From positions 20,085 through 29,243 of the forward strand of contig DBWR01000002.1 of NCBI GenBank assembly GCA_002309305.1: DNA of 9,159 nt, written 5' to 3'. This DNA comes from Treponema sp. UBA1233 (GTDB lineage Bacteria > Spirochaetota > Spirochaetia > Treponematales > Treponemataceae). A program made the translations under genes and the position numbers. This document shows, one piece after another, positions 1 to 5,824 of this stretch; the first letter of the stretch is position 1, and every line of letters begins with the position of its first letter. The notes below the pieces were generated by a model, which saw only the letters and a program-made list of their open reading frames with translations, did no database searches and was not told the DNA's origin.

Positions 1-348
1 ACCCACATGTGCTACAGCGAATTCAACGACATCATCAGGGACATCGATGACATGGATGCCGACGTAATCACATTTGAAGCATCAAGATCAGACCTCAAGA
101 TTCTGGACGCTCTTCAAGAAGCAAAATTCCGCACGGAAGTTGGCCCCGGTGTTTATGACATCCATTCACCGCGCGTACCGTCCGTTCAGGAAATAAAGGA
201 TGCTCTGGGAAAAATGCTCAAGAAAGTTGAACTCAAGAAGCTCTGGGTTAATCCGGACTGTGGCCTTAAGACTCGTGGCGATACAGAAACAAAGGCAAGC
301 CTCATTAATCTTGTAACAGCCGCAAAGGACATTCGTTCAACATTATAA
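1..348 (+). CDS. metE: Cobalamin-independent methionine synthase, C-terminal fragment
   Basis: This is the last 115 residues of MetE, which transfers the methyl group of 5-methyltetrahydropteroyl-glutamate to homocysteine to make methionine in the cytoplasm. The frame is open to the window edge, so the start lies outside. All four zinc ligands of the family's C-terminal barrel are visible: the His and Cys of the THMCYSEF motif (residues 2 and 4 here), the Glu of ITFEASRSD (residue 26) and the Cys of NPDCGLKTR (residue 87). The conserved VGPGVYDIHSPRVPS segment is also intact. The active end of the enzyme therefore looks functional. The gene ends in TAA and converges on the LysR-type gene across a repeat element. 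Nothing in the window shows how it is controlled. Confidence 0.97.
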   Translation, partial: THMCYSEFNDIIRDIDDMDADVITFEASRSDLKILDALQEAKFRTEVGPGVYDIHSPRVPSVQEIKDALGKMLKKVELKKLWVNPDCGLKTRGDTETKASLINLVTAAKDIRSTL

Positions 349-371
349 AAAACCGACACTTGGAGCTGTCT

Positions 372-454
372 GTCATTCCGGACCTGATCCGGAATCCTGA
401 CATTGCAAGTTAAGATGCTGAATCACCTGCCTGCCGACAGGCGTTCAGCATGAC
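372..454. repeat. Double-hairpin palindromic intergenic repeat
   Basis: The sequence shows two perfect inverted repeats in tandem. The first is ATTCCGGA at 375-382 and TCCGGAAT at 388-395 around a 5-base loop. The second is ATGCTGAA at 415-422 and TTCAGCAT at 444-451, enclosing an inner GCCTG/CAGGC hairpin (429-433, 438-442). The whole element is bounded by GTCAT (372-376) and ATGAC (450-454), themselves inverted copies. This compact architecture is typical of REP- or MITE-like intergenic repeats that are dispersed in many bacterial genomes. Only one copy lies in this window, so dispersal is inferred. Its right edge supplies the stop codon and last few codons of the LysR-type gene. Confidence 0.65.
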
Positions 455-464
455 GGTGCTTTTT
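415..464 (+). terminator. Possible terminator after metE
   Basis: The second hairpin of the repeat (stem 415-422 with 444-451, inner stem 429-433 with 438-442) is followed after 8 bases by five T residues at 460-464. This could end metE transcription. The gap between stem and T-run is longer than ideal, so the call is weak. No comparable T-run follows the hairpin on the other strand. Confidence 0.3.
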
Positions 465-1371
465 GGACAGCTTCTTGTGTATGCTTTCTTAAAGCCGCCA
501 GATAACTTTGTGCGTATGGGGACAGCCTTATGTCCTTTTGGGTTATGGTCCCTATGCGCATATATTCATCAACATCAAGCGGTCGGGAAACAATGTTTTC
601 TCCGTTTAATTCTGCACTGATTACACCAGAACAAATCGTATATCCATCCAGTCCTATCAGCAAATTGAACAAGGTTGCACGGTCACAGACTTTTATGTTT
701 TTATCATGCTCCATGCTGCTCAAGAGTTCTTCCGAAAAATAAAATGAATTGTGGTCTCCCTGCTCATACGTCAGGCATGGAAATTTCTTGAGGTCTTCAA
801 GCTGAATGCGTTCCTTTTTTGCAAGAGGATTTTTTGTGGAAACAAAGACATGCGGTTTTGCAACAAACAGTTCCTCAAAAACCAGATTGCTCTTTTTTAT
901 CAGGCGAGTGATGTATTCTTCATTTTGGGCACTCGTATAAAGCACTCCAACTTCACTTTTAAGGCGTGATACATCTTCTATTATCCTGTAGGTTTGTGTT
1001 TCCCTCAAAGTAAAATCGTAAAAATTGCCGCCATATTCACGAATTACATCAACAAAGGCTTCAACAGCAAACGAATAGTGCTGGCATGAAACGGCCAGTT
1101 TTGGAGTCCTTGATTTTTGCCCCGTAAACCTTTCTTCCAAAAGACTTGCCTGTTCAAGAACCTGACGCGCATATCCCAAGAACACGTCACCGTCATTTGT
1201 AACGCTTACTCCACGACTTGTACGCAAAAACAGGACCACTCCCATTTCCGCTTCCAAATCATGAATGGCAGCCGTCAAACTAGGTTGGGAGATAAAAACC
1301 TTTTTTGCCGCTTCGGTAATGTTCAGACTGTCCGCCACCGCAACGGCATATTTTAACTGCTGTAGAGTCAT
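445..1371 (-). CDS. LysR-type transcriptional regulator
   Basis: A 308-residue protein of normal LysR length. Residues 1-60 form the winged helix-turn-helix (MTLQQLKYAVAVADS, then NITEAAKKVFISQPSLTAAI as the recognition region), followed by a linker helix. From about residue 90 comes the periplasmic-binding-protein-like effector domain. The ligand cannot be read from sequence. It is the last gene of the tautomerase-decarboxylase operon: its ATG lies one codon after the decarboxylase TGA, in the same frame and without a clear Shine-Dalgarno site, so coupled translation or re-initiation is likely. By position it may control its own operon and the divergent AEC transporter; that is inference. 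The C-terminal residues PSC and the stop codon lie inside the palindromic repeat at 372-454, so the original C-terminus was probably changed by the repeat. Confidence 0.93.
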   Translation of the reverse strand: MTLQQLKYAVAVADSLNITEAAKKVFISQPSLTAAIHDLEAEMGVVLFLRTSRGVSVTNDGDVFLGYARQVLEQASLLEERFTGQKSRTPKLAVSCQHYSFAVEAFVDVIREYGGNFYDFTLRETQTYRIIEDVSRLKSEVGVLYTSAQNEEYITRLIKKSNLVFEELFVAKPHVFVSTKNPLAKKERIQLEDLKKFPCLTYEQGDHNSFYFSEELLSSMEHDKNIKVCDRATLFNLLIGLDGYTICSGVISAELNGENIVSRPLDVDEYMRIGTITQKDIRLSPYAQSYLAALRKHTQEAVQKAPSC

Positions 1372-1374
1372 GGA

Positions 1375-2580
1375 TCATTCAACTTTATTTCCGGCCGCAT
1401 CCTCTATGCCGTTCTCTGTAATGTAGTAGGCCTGAATTGGTGGAAATCCGTTGAATCCCACGGAAGCATAGGTTTGTGTGTATGCACCGGTCGAAAGCCA
1501 GTAAACCTTGTCACCGATTTTCAAGTCAAGTGGAAGCCTGTATTTAAAATCCTCGTACATGATGTCCGCACTGTCACAGGTAGGTCCAGCCAAAATTACT
1601 TCGCCTTCCTTGCTGCCGTCTTTTGTCGTAATCACTGGATATTTGATTGATTCATCCAGGGTTTCAATCAGTCCGTTGAATTTACCCGCATCAAGATAAA
1701 CCCACCTCTGTAATGCAGTGTTATTCTTGCGTGAAATGAGTACAACCTCTGACGTAAGGATTCCGCTGTCACCAACCAGGGAACGGCCCGGTTCAAAGAC
1801 AATCATCGGGATGTCATCGCCAAAGTCATCGTGCAGGTAACGTGTAATTTCCGAGGCATAATCGCTGAGTTCATTTGTCGGTTGAATGTAGTGAGCCGGG
1901 AAACCACCGCCCATGTTTATCATGGAAAGACGAATCTGTTCCTCCTGCTCAAGGGATTCAAACAGGTATTTTGTTTTTGCAATGGCATCGTTCCACTGTC
2001 CGATATCGCGCTGCTGGCTTCCGACATGGAATGAAATGCCGTAAGGTGTGAGGCCAGAATCACGTGCAAGCACCAGAAGGTCATAAGCCATATCCGGGTG
2101 GCATCCGAATTTACGTGAAAGAGGCCAGTCCGCCGTTGATGAATTTTCAACAAGAATGCGTACATACACCCTTGACCCAGGAGCATAGCGGGCAATGTTC
2201 TTGAGGTCTTCCTTGGAGTCCGTGGCAAACATCCTTACACCCTTGGAATAAAAATATTCAACGTCGGCTGCTTTCTTAATCGTGTTGCCGTAAGAAATTC
2301 TATCAGGAGAGATTCCCAGAGACAAAACCAGATCCAGCTCATAGCGTGAAGCAATGTCAAAATTGGAGCCCAGTTCATCCAGCATGCGGATTACAGGAAC
2401 ACCCGGGTTGGCCTTTATCGCATAATAAAAATACGCATACGGAAAAGAATCCTTTACCTGAATGAAATGCTGCTTTATTGTAGCAAGGTCTATAAAGATA
2501 TTTGGCGTTTCAAATCCCTTTGACACTTCCAAAAAGTTCTGCCATCTGCCGTCTGATACGTAATCATCTCTGTTGAACAT
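1375..2580 (-). CDS. PLP-dependent ornithine/diamine decarboxylase, alanine-racemase fold (fold type III)
   Basis: A 401-residue enzyme of the eukaryotic-type ODC / diaminopimelate decarboxylase group, expected to decarboxylate ornithine (putrescine synthesis) or a similar basic amino acid in the cytoplasm. The PLP-binding lysine is K56 in YAIKANP. Other landmarks are H185 in FHVGSQ, the phosphate-binding glycines of GGGFP (224-228), EPGR (263-266), and the C335-D336 pair of GPTCDSAD, which in ODC supplies catalytic and substrate-binding residues from the partner subunit. A GAYTQTYAS...FNGF segment (365-379) follows. The GPTCD motif favours ODC-like over diaminopimelate decarboxylase activity. 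Ornithine versus lysine or another amine cannot be settled here. GAGGAAG at 2584-2590 is a good ribosome site for the ATG. The gene lies 19 nt downstream of the tautomerase and one codon upstream of the LysR-type regulator. Confidence 0.93.
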   Translation of the reverse strand: MFNRDDYVSDGRWQNFLEVSKGFETPNIFIDLATIKQHFIQVKDSFPYAYFYYAIKANPGVPVIRMLDELGSNFDIASRYELDLVLSLGISPDRISYGNTIKKAADVEYFYSKGVRMFATDSKEDLKNIARYAPGSRVYVRILVENSSTADWPLSRKFGCHPDMAYDLLVLARDSGLTPYGISFHVGSQQRDIGQWNDAIAKTKYLFESLEQEEQIRLSMINMGGGFPAHYIQPTNELSDYASEITRYLHDDFGDDIPMIVFEPGRSLVGDSGILTSEVVLISRKNNTALQRWVYLDAGKFNGLIETLDESIKYPVITTKDGSKEGEVILAGPTCDSADIMYEDFKYRLPLDLKIGDKVYWLSTGAYTQTYASVGFNGFPPIQAYYITENGIEDAAGNKVE

Positions 2581-2599
2581 TCACTTCCTCACTGTAAAT

Positions 2600-2941
2600 C
2601 TAAAAGTTTCCGCCGTCGTAACCCCAGTTTGGAGTTCCCCAGTACGACACATAAATAGAATCTCCCGGAATGCCCAAGACCGATTTGAATATCTCGCATA
2701 TTTTTGCGGTCATGCGGTTGCTGGAATCCGTATTGACTGTACCAAGAACCTTTACTTCCACATAGGCTCCCTTGTCCAGCCTGCGTCCTGCAAAATACAA
2801 ATCCTGATTGTCTTCAATGCTGAGCATAAGATAGCTTTCAGGCTTGTTCATGATGCTGATTGCCTGGCCCAGCTCCGCCTTTAATATATCACGTTTTTCA
2901 GGACTCACAGCCCCAGTAATTTTAGATTGAATCATCGGCAT
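2600..2941 (-). CDS. MIF-like tautomerase (4-oxalocrotonate tautomerase superfamily)
   Basis: A 113-codon protein resembling macrophage migration inhibitory factor, a trimeric keto-enol tautomerase. The start is fixed by two signs. AAAGGAGG at 2949-2956 sits 7 nt upstream, and the codon after ATG is proline, the family's catalytic base after Met removal. In mature numbering Pro1 and Lys32 (NKPESYL) fall exactly where MIF has them. The RVYINY region of MIF is matched by SIYVSYW, so the Tyr95 equivalent is kept and the Asn97 equivalent is serine. The C-terminal NWGYDGGNF parallels MIF's VGWNNSTF. The open frame continues upstream to 2995, but that stretch lies beyond the predicted transcript start. 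It is the first gene of an operon with the decarboxylase and regulator. Its substrate is unknown; a cytoplasmic role in keto/enol chemistry is inferred. Confidence 0.9.
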   Translation of the reverse strand: MPMIQSKITGAVSPEKRDILKAELGQAISIMNKPESYLMLSIEDNQDLYFAGRRLDKGAYVEVKVLGTVNTDSSNRMTAKICEIFKSVLGIPGDSIYVSYWGTPNWGYDGGNF

Positions 2942-2948
2942 AAAACAG

Positions 2949-2956
2949 CCTCCTTT
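2949..2956 (-). promoter_or_regulatory. Shine-Dalgarno site of the MIF-like gene
   Basis: AAAGGAGG on the minus strand, 7 nt before the ATG at 2941. It is near-perfect and decides the start over the longer open frame. It is the strongest ribosome site in the window and contrasts with the plus-strand genes, which have none. Confidence 0.9.
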
Positions 2957-2966
2957 TTCTTTTTGT

Positions 2967-3002
2967 TGCCATAATTTTAGTTTAAACCCCCGCACCCGTC
3001 AA
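2967..3002 (-). promoter_or_regulatory. Sigma70 promoter of the tautomerase-decarboxylase-LysR operon
   Basis: On the minus strand, TTGACG (2997-3002) and TAAAAT (2974-2979) are separated by exactly 17 bp. Transcription should begin near 2967, giving a leader of about 26 nt that contains the Shine-Dalgarno site. The spacer end adjoining the -10 box carries the perfect 8-bp palindrome GTTTAAAC (2980-2987), a possible operator half-site. The matches were found by eye. Confidence 0.75.
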
Positions 3003-3037
3003 GAGTGATGAGGTGGAAATATTTAAGTTACTTGCCC

Positions 3038-3073
3038 TTGCACCTCCACGCCCAAAAGCATATAATCGGGGCA
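3038..3073 (+). promoter_or_regulatory. Promoter of the AEC transporter, predicted leaderless start
   Basis: TTGCAC (3038-3043), a 17-bp spacer and a perfect TATAAT (3061-3066) are followed by only 6 nt before the ATG at 3073. The expected start of transcription is the A of that ATG. The six bases between are CGGGGC. There is no Shine-Dalgarno site at a usable distance, so the mRNA should be leaderless. Confidence 0.75.
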
Positions 3074-4020
3074 TGTATTTTACGGTTTTTAAGCAGCTGG
3101 CCATCATGGCTTTGATTGCTGTAGTCGGATTTTCGGTTACAAAGATTTTTAAGTTTGGGAAAACCGAACAACAGTTTTTCAGCAAGATACTTCTTTATGT
3201 TGTTAATCCCTGTGTCATCTTTAACATCTTTAACGTTGAGTATTCTAGCGACCGCCTCAAGGAACTTTCTGTGGCTTTTCTGCTTTCATGGGTGGCGCAT
3301 ATTGCCTTGACTGTCATCGCTATTATCTTCTGCCGTTCCAAAAAACCTGAGCTACGAGATTTGGATTATCTTGACCGAATTGCCGTGGTCTTTACCAACA
3401 GCGGTTTTATAGGAATTCCGCTCATCAACGGTGTCTTTGGTCAGGCCGGAGCCTTTTACCTTATGGGATACCTCGCCGTATTCAACATTTATCTGTGGAC
3501 CTTCGGTTATTATATGGTGACCCGAAAAATGCAGCCGCTTAAGATAATTACAAACCCCAACATTATTGCCGTAGTTGCAGGCATAATCTTCTTCTGCATT
3601 CCAGGTCAGCTTCCCGACATCATTGCAAGCCCCGTAAAACATATCAGCGACACAAATGCAGCCGTTTCCATGTTGCTTTTGGGCATGCTCTTTGCGACAT
3701 TCAAGAAACCGTCCGGTTCATTCAAGGAATTTGTCCTCCGCATTGCCAAGACCACATTCATCCGTCTGGTGCTATCTGCCGTGGTCATGTTCTTTATTGC
3801 ATGGGAGGCAATATCCCTCTTTGGTTCAATGCAAAACATACGCCTGATTTCCTACGTGGTCTTTATAGCGGCCTTATGTCCAGTCGGCATGAGCGTGTCT
3901 TCCCTGGCCGTCGTGTTCAACCGTGACGAATCATATTCCAGCATGCTTGTGGCCATCTCCAGCGCAATGTGCATCCTGACTTTGCCCCTTAGCGTTGCCA
4001 TAGCCGAAAGATTCTTTTAA
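3073..4020 (+). CDS. AEC-family (auxin efflux carrier) membrane transporter
   Basis: A 315-residue, strongly hydrophobic protein of the usual AEC length, expected to have about ten membrane helices. Family landmarks are LLYVVNPCVIF (40-50), with the conserved proline of the second helix, NSGFIGIPL (109-117) in the crossover region, and ITNPNIIAVVAGI (159-171) at the start of the second half. The loop CRSKKPELRDLDYLDR is basic and presumably cytoplasmic. Bacterial members carry malate, malonate or amino acids; the substrate here is unknown. An upstream GTG at 3013 extends the frame by 20 polar residues with no family counterpart and lies upstream of the promoter, so ATG 3073 is chosen. It is divergent from the tautomerase-decarboxylase-LysR operon, which suggests shared control and possibly transport of a related compound. 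Confidence 0.9.
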   Translation: MYFTVFKQLAIMALIAVVGFSVTKIFKFGKTEQQFFSKILLYVVNPCVIFNIFNVEYSSDRLKELSVAFLLSWVAHIALTVIAIIFCRSKKPELRDLDYLDRIAVVFTNSGFIGIPLINGVFGQAGAFYLMGYLAVFNIYLWTFGYYMVTRKMQPLKIITNPNIIAVVAGIIFFCIPGQLPDIIASPVKHISDTNAAVSMLLLGMLFATFKKPSGSFKEFVLRIAKTTFIRLVLSAVVMFFIAWEAISLFGSMQNIRLISYVVFIAALCPVGMSVSSLAVVFNRDESYSSMLVAISSAMCILTLPLSVAIAERFF

Positions 4021-4024
4021 TTCG

Positions 4025-4060
4025 TTTACAAAAGCCCCTGCTTGGTTTATAATATTGTTG
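4025..4060 (+). promoter_or_regulatory. Promoter of the OLD-family gene, predicted leaderless start
   Basis: TTTACA (4025-4030), a 17-bp spacer and a perfect TATAAT (4048-4053) are followed by 6 nt and then GTG at 4060, the expected first transcribed base. The -35 box begins 4 bases after the AEC stop codon, so the nuclease gene has its own promoter and no terminator separates the two genes. There is no Shine-Dalgarno site. Confidence 0.72.
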
Positions 4061-5604
4061 TGGTAAATATTCCTGTTAAGGTCAAGCTTCCATTTTTGTG
4101 GGGGCGGGCCGTATTTCATAAAAGCGAATGGTCTCAGATAAACCTTGTTGTGGGTCCAAACGGTTCAGGAAAAACTCTTCTTGTTGAATCGATTTCACGT
4201 CAGTTTGCAGAACACGGATATTCAACCAAATTCCTAAAGGCAGACCGCGGCACAGACAAGCAGTCCCTTTCAATCCTTCAGGAAAACGAACACATACGGC
4301 AAAAAGTCCAGAGCATCCTTTCCAGCATGTTCGGGAAAACAATCGTCTTCAAGCAGATGGAAGGAGAATATGTTCCGGTTGTAGAAAACCGTGCATGGAG
4401 TGTTGAATATGACCTTCAGGAAGTTGAATGTCACGGCCTCAAGGAAATAATCACGCTTCTTGTTGCCCTTTATGCAAATACCGGAAACACATGCCTTGTC
4501 TTTGACGAACCAGAACTCCACCTGCACCCGCAGTTCCAGCAGTTTTTTGCAGAAGAACTCAGGCGTGTTTCACAAAGGCACCCCAGCCGTATTTATTTTG
4601 TCATCACTCATTCACCTTTTTTCGTTGACCTTAGATTTCCCGAAGAACTCCTTGGCGTAATCGTCTGCCACACCAACCGAGAACCGACCCATATTGATTC
4701 GCTGAGCCGGCGCGACGAAGATTTGTTCCGCAGGTTTTTGCCCAGATTCAACACATACCACAAGCAGTTTTTCTTTTCCGACAATCAGATATTTGTGGAA
4801 GGCTATACCGACCAGCAGATGTTTGCAAGTTTGCTTCCCTACATTCACACCGACCTTGGTGTAGCGGGAACCGGAATCATTGATGTGGGTGGAAAAGACG
4901 AGCTTGGTGTTTTCTGCAAAGTGTGTGCCCTCCTTGGAACCAACAGCCGCATAATCACGGACCTGGATTCCCTTTTTGGTGGAAAACTCCGGGATGTCTT
5001 CTGCAGTGACGAAAGGGCAACCCTATGGCTTGAAAAACAAAAAGAAAAACAGTTCCCGTTCTACCAGAATATTTTTACCGCAAAAGAATTGGACCATGAA
5101 ATCACACTGGAAAAACTCATTCTCCGTCTGGAACGCTTTCTGTCGGTAATCGGAAAAGAGTTGTGCCAGATTCCGGATGATTCACCATTGCCACCAGATA
5201 TTGAACTGTTTGTTTCAAAACTAAAGGCCCTTGACCAAAAACATGCCATGGCAGAAAACATCGACACATTCAAGACGGTTGTGCTGCAAGGCGTAATGGC
5301 GGAAGGTGGCATAAGGATTCAGCTTGAACAGGTCCTCAAGGAAAAGACCGCTCAATCTCTGCCTCTTGTACGTGCATTGTTTTCTCTTGTGCTTGCGGGA
5401 GCGGCGGCGGCTTCGGTTTACATTTTGCCACGCGGATGCATTGAACATTACTACACTCAGTCTCTGGTTGAATACATGCCTGTCTCTGCAAAGGACAAAT
5501 TATTTCATGCGGAAAGGGAACACATCCTTACAGCAAAGGAAAAAACAGTCCGCAAGGAATATTCTGAGTTGATCGGCATATTGGAAAGTGCGGCGGCCAG
5601 ATGA
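4060..5604 (+). CDS. OLD-family ATPase-TOPRIM nuclease, stand-alone
   Basis: A 514-residue protein with two joined domains. The N-terminal ABC/SMC-type ATPase has Walker A GPNGSGKT (32-39), a short HGLKEIITLL segment (125-134) where the signature motif is expected, Walker B CLVFDEPELHLHP (145-157) and the switch histidine in ITHSPFF (182-188). The C-terminal TOPRIM domain has IFVEGYTD (244-251, metal-binding Glu247), DVGGKDE (275-281) and ITDLDS (299-304, Asp301 and Asp303). LPRGCIEHYY (456-465) matches the late conserved Gly-x-x-Glu element of OLD nucleases. OLD proteins are ATP-dependent DNA nucleases, several of them antiphage. No UvrD-like helicase follows, so this is not a Gabija pair and fits the single-gene class. 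GTG at 4060 is chosen because the TTG at 4042 lies within the promoter. The gene ends 4 bases from the convergent slyX. Confidence 0.88.
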   Translation: MVNIPVKVKLPFLWGRAVFHKSEWSQINLVVGPNGSGKTLLVESISRQFAEHGYSTKFLKADRGTDKQSLSILQENEHIRQKVQSILSSMFGKTIVFKQMEGEYVPVVENRAWSVEYDLQEVECHGLKEIITLLVALYANTGNTCLVFDEPELHLHPQFQQFFAEELRRVSQRHPSRIYFVITHSPFFVDLRFPEELLGVIVCHTNREPTHIDSLSRRDEDLFRRFLPRFNTYHKQFFFSDNQIFVEGYTDQQMFASLLPYIHTDLGVAGTGIIDVGGKDELGVFCKVCALLGTNSRIITDLDSLFGGKLRDVFCSDERATLWLEKQKEKQFPFYQNIFTAKELDHEITLEKLILRLERFLSVIGKELCQIPDDSPLPPDIELFVSKLKALDQKHAMAENIDTFKTVVLQGVMAEGGIRIQLEQVLKEKTAQSLPLVRALFSLVLAGAAAASVYILPRGCIEHYYTQSLVEYMPVSAKDKLFHAEREHILTAKEKTVRKEYSELIGILESAAAR

Positions 5605-5608
5605 ACCT

Positions 5609-5821
5609 CTAATAATGCGGCGGCTTTCTGTTTGGAACGTCCCCTTCAATTGCATCGGACAAATCACGAATTTTTTGTGACATCATCTTGTTTTCCGTAC
5701 GAAGCAATTCAATTGTCTTACCCTGTTCCACTGAAACTTCCTGCAGCTGGTTTACGAAATCTTCCATGTAGGCAAGTTTGGTTTCCAGGGCTATTATGCG
5801 TTCTTCAGTTTCCTTGTCCAT
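5609..5821 (-). CDS. slyX: SlyX-like small coiled-coil protein
   Basis: A 70-residue protein that is almost entirely one amphipathic coiled coil. Heptad-spaced hydrophobic residues run through ERIIALETKLAYMEDFVNQL and continue to about residue 60. The tail ends in RKPPHY, close to the proline-proline-histidine-tyrosine ending typical of SlyX. SlyX is widespread in proteobacteria and its function is not established. It is the second gene of an operon with the metallo-beta-lactamase protein: its ATG follows that gene's TAG by one codon, in the same frame, with only a weak GGA upstream, so translational coupling is likely. It converges on the OLD-family gene with 4 bases between the coding ends. 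Confidence 0.82.
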   Translation of the reverse strand: MDKETEERIIALETKLAYMEDFVNQLQEVSVEQGKTIELLRTENKMMSQKIRDLSDAIEGDVPNRKPPHY

Positions 5822-5824
5822 CGT

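Noticed and set aside
344..366. Minus-strand terminator for the LysR operon made from a GACA/TGTC stem and a T-run
   Set aside because: The stem is only 4 bp with an 8-base loop, too weak to support despite the six T residues.
3013..3072. Upstream GTG start adding 20 residues to the AEC transporter
   Set aside because: The added residues are polar with no family counterpart, the codon lacks a ribosome site, and it lies upstream of the consensus promoter at 3038-3066.
4060..5821. Gabija-like system (OLD nuclease plus partner)
   Set aside because: The next gene is on the opposite strand and encodes a SlyX-like coiled coil, not a UvrD-type helicase. No other partner is visible.
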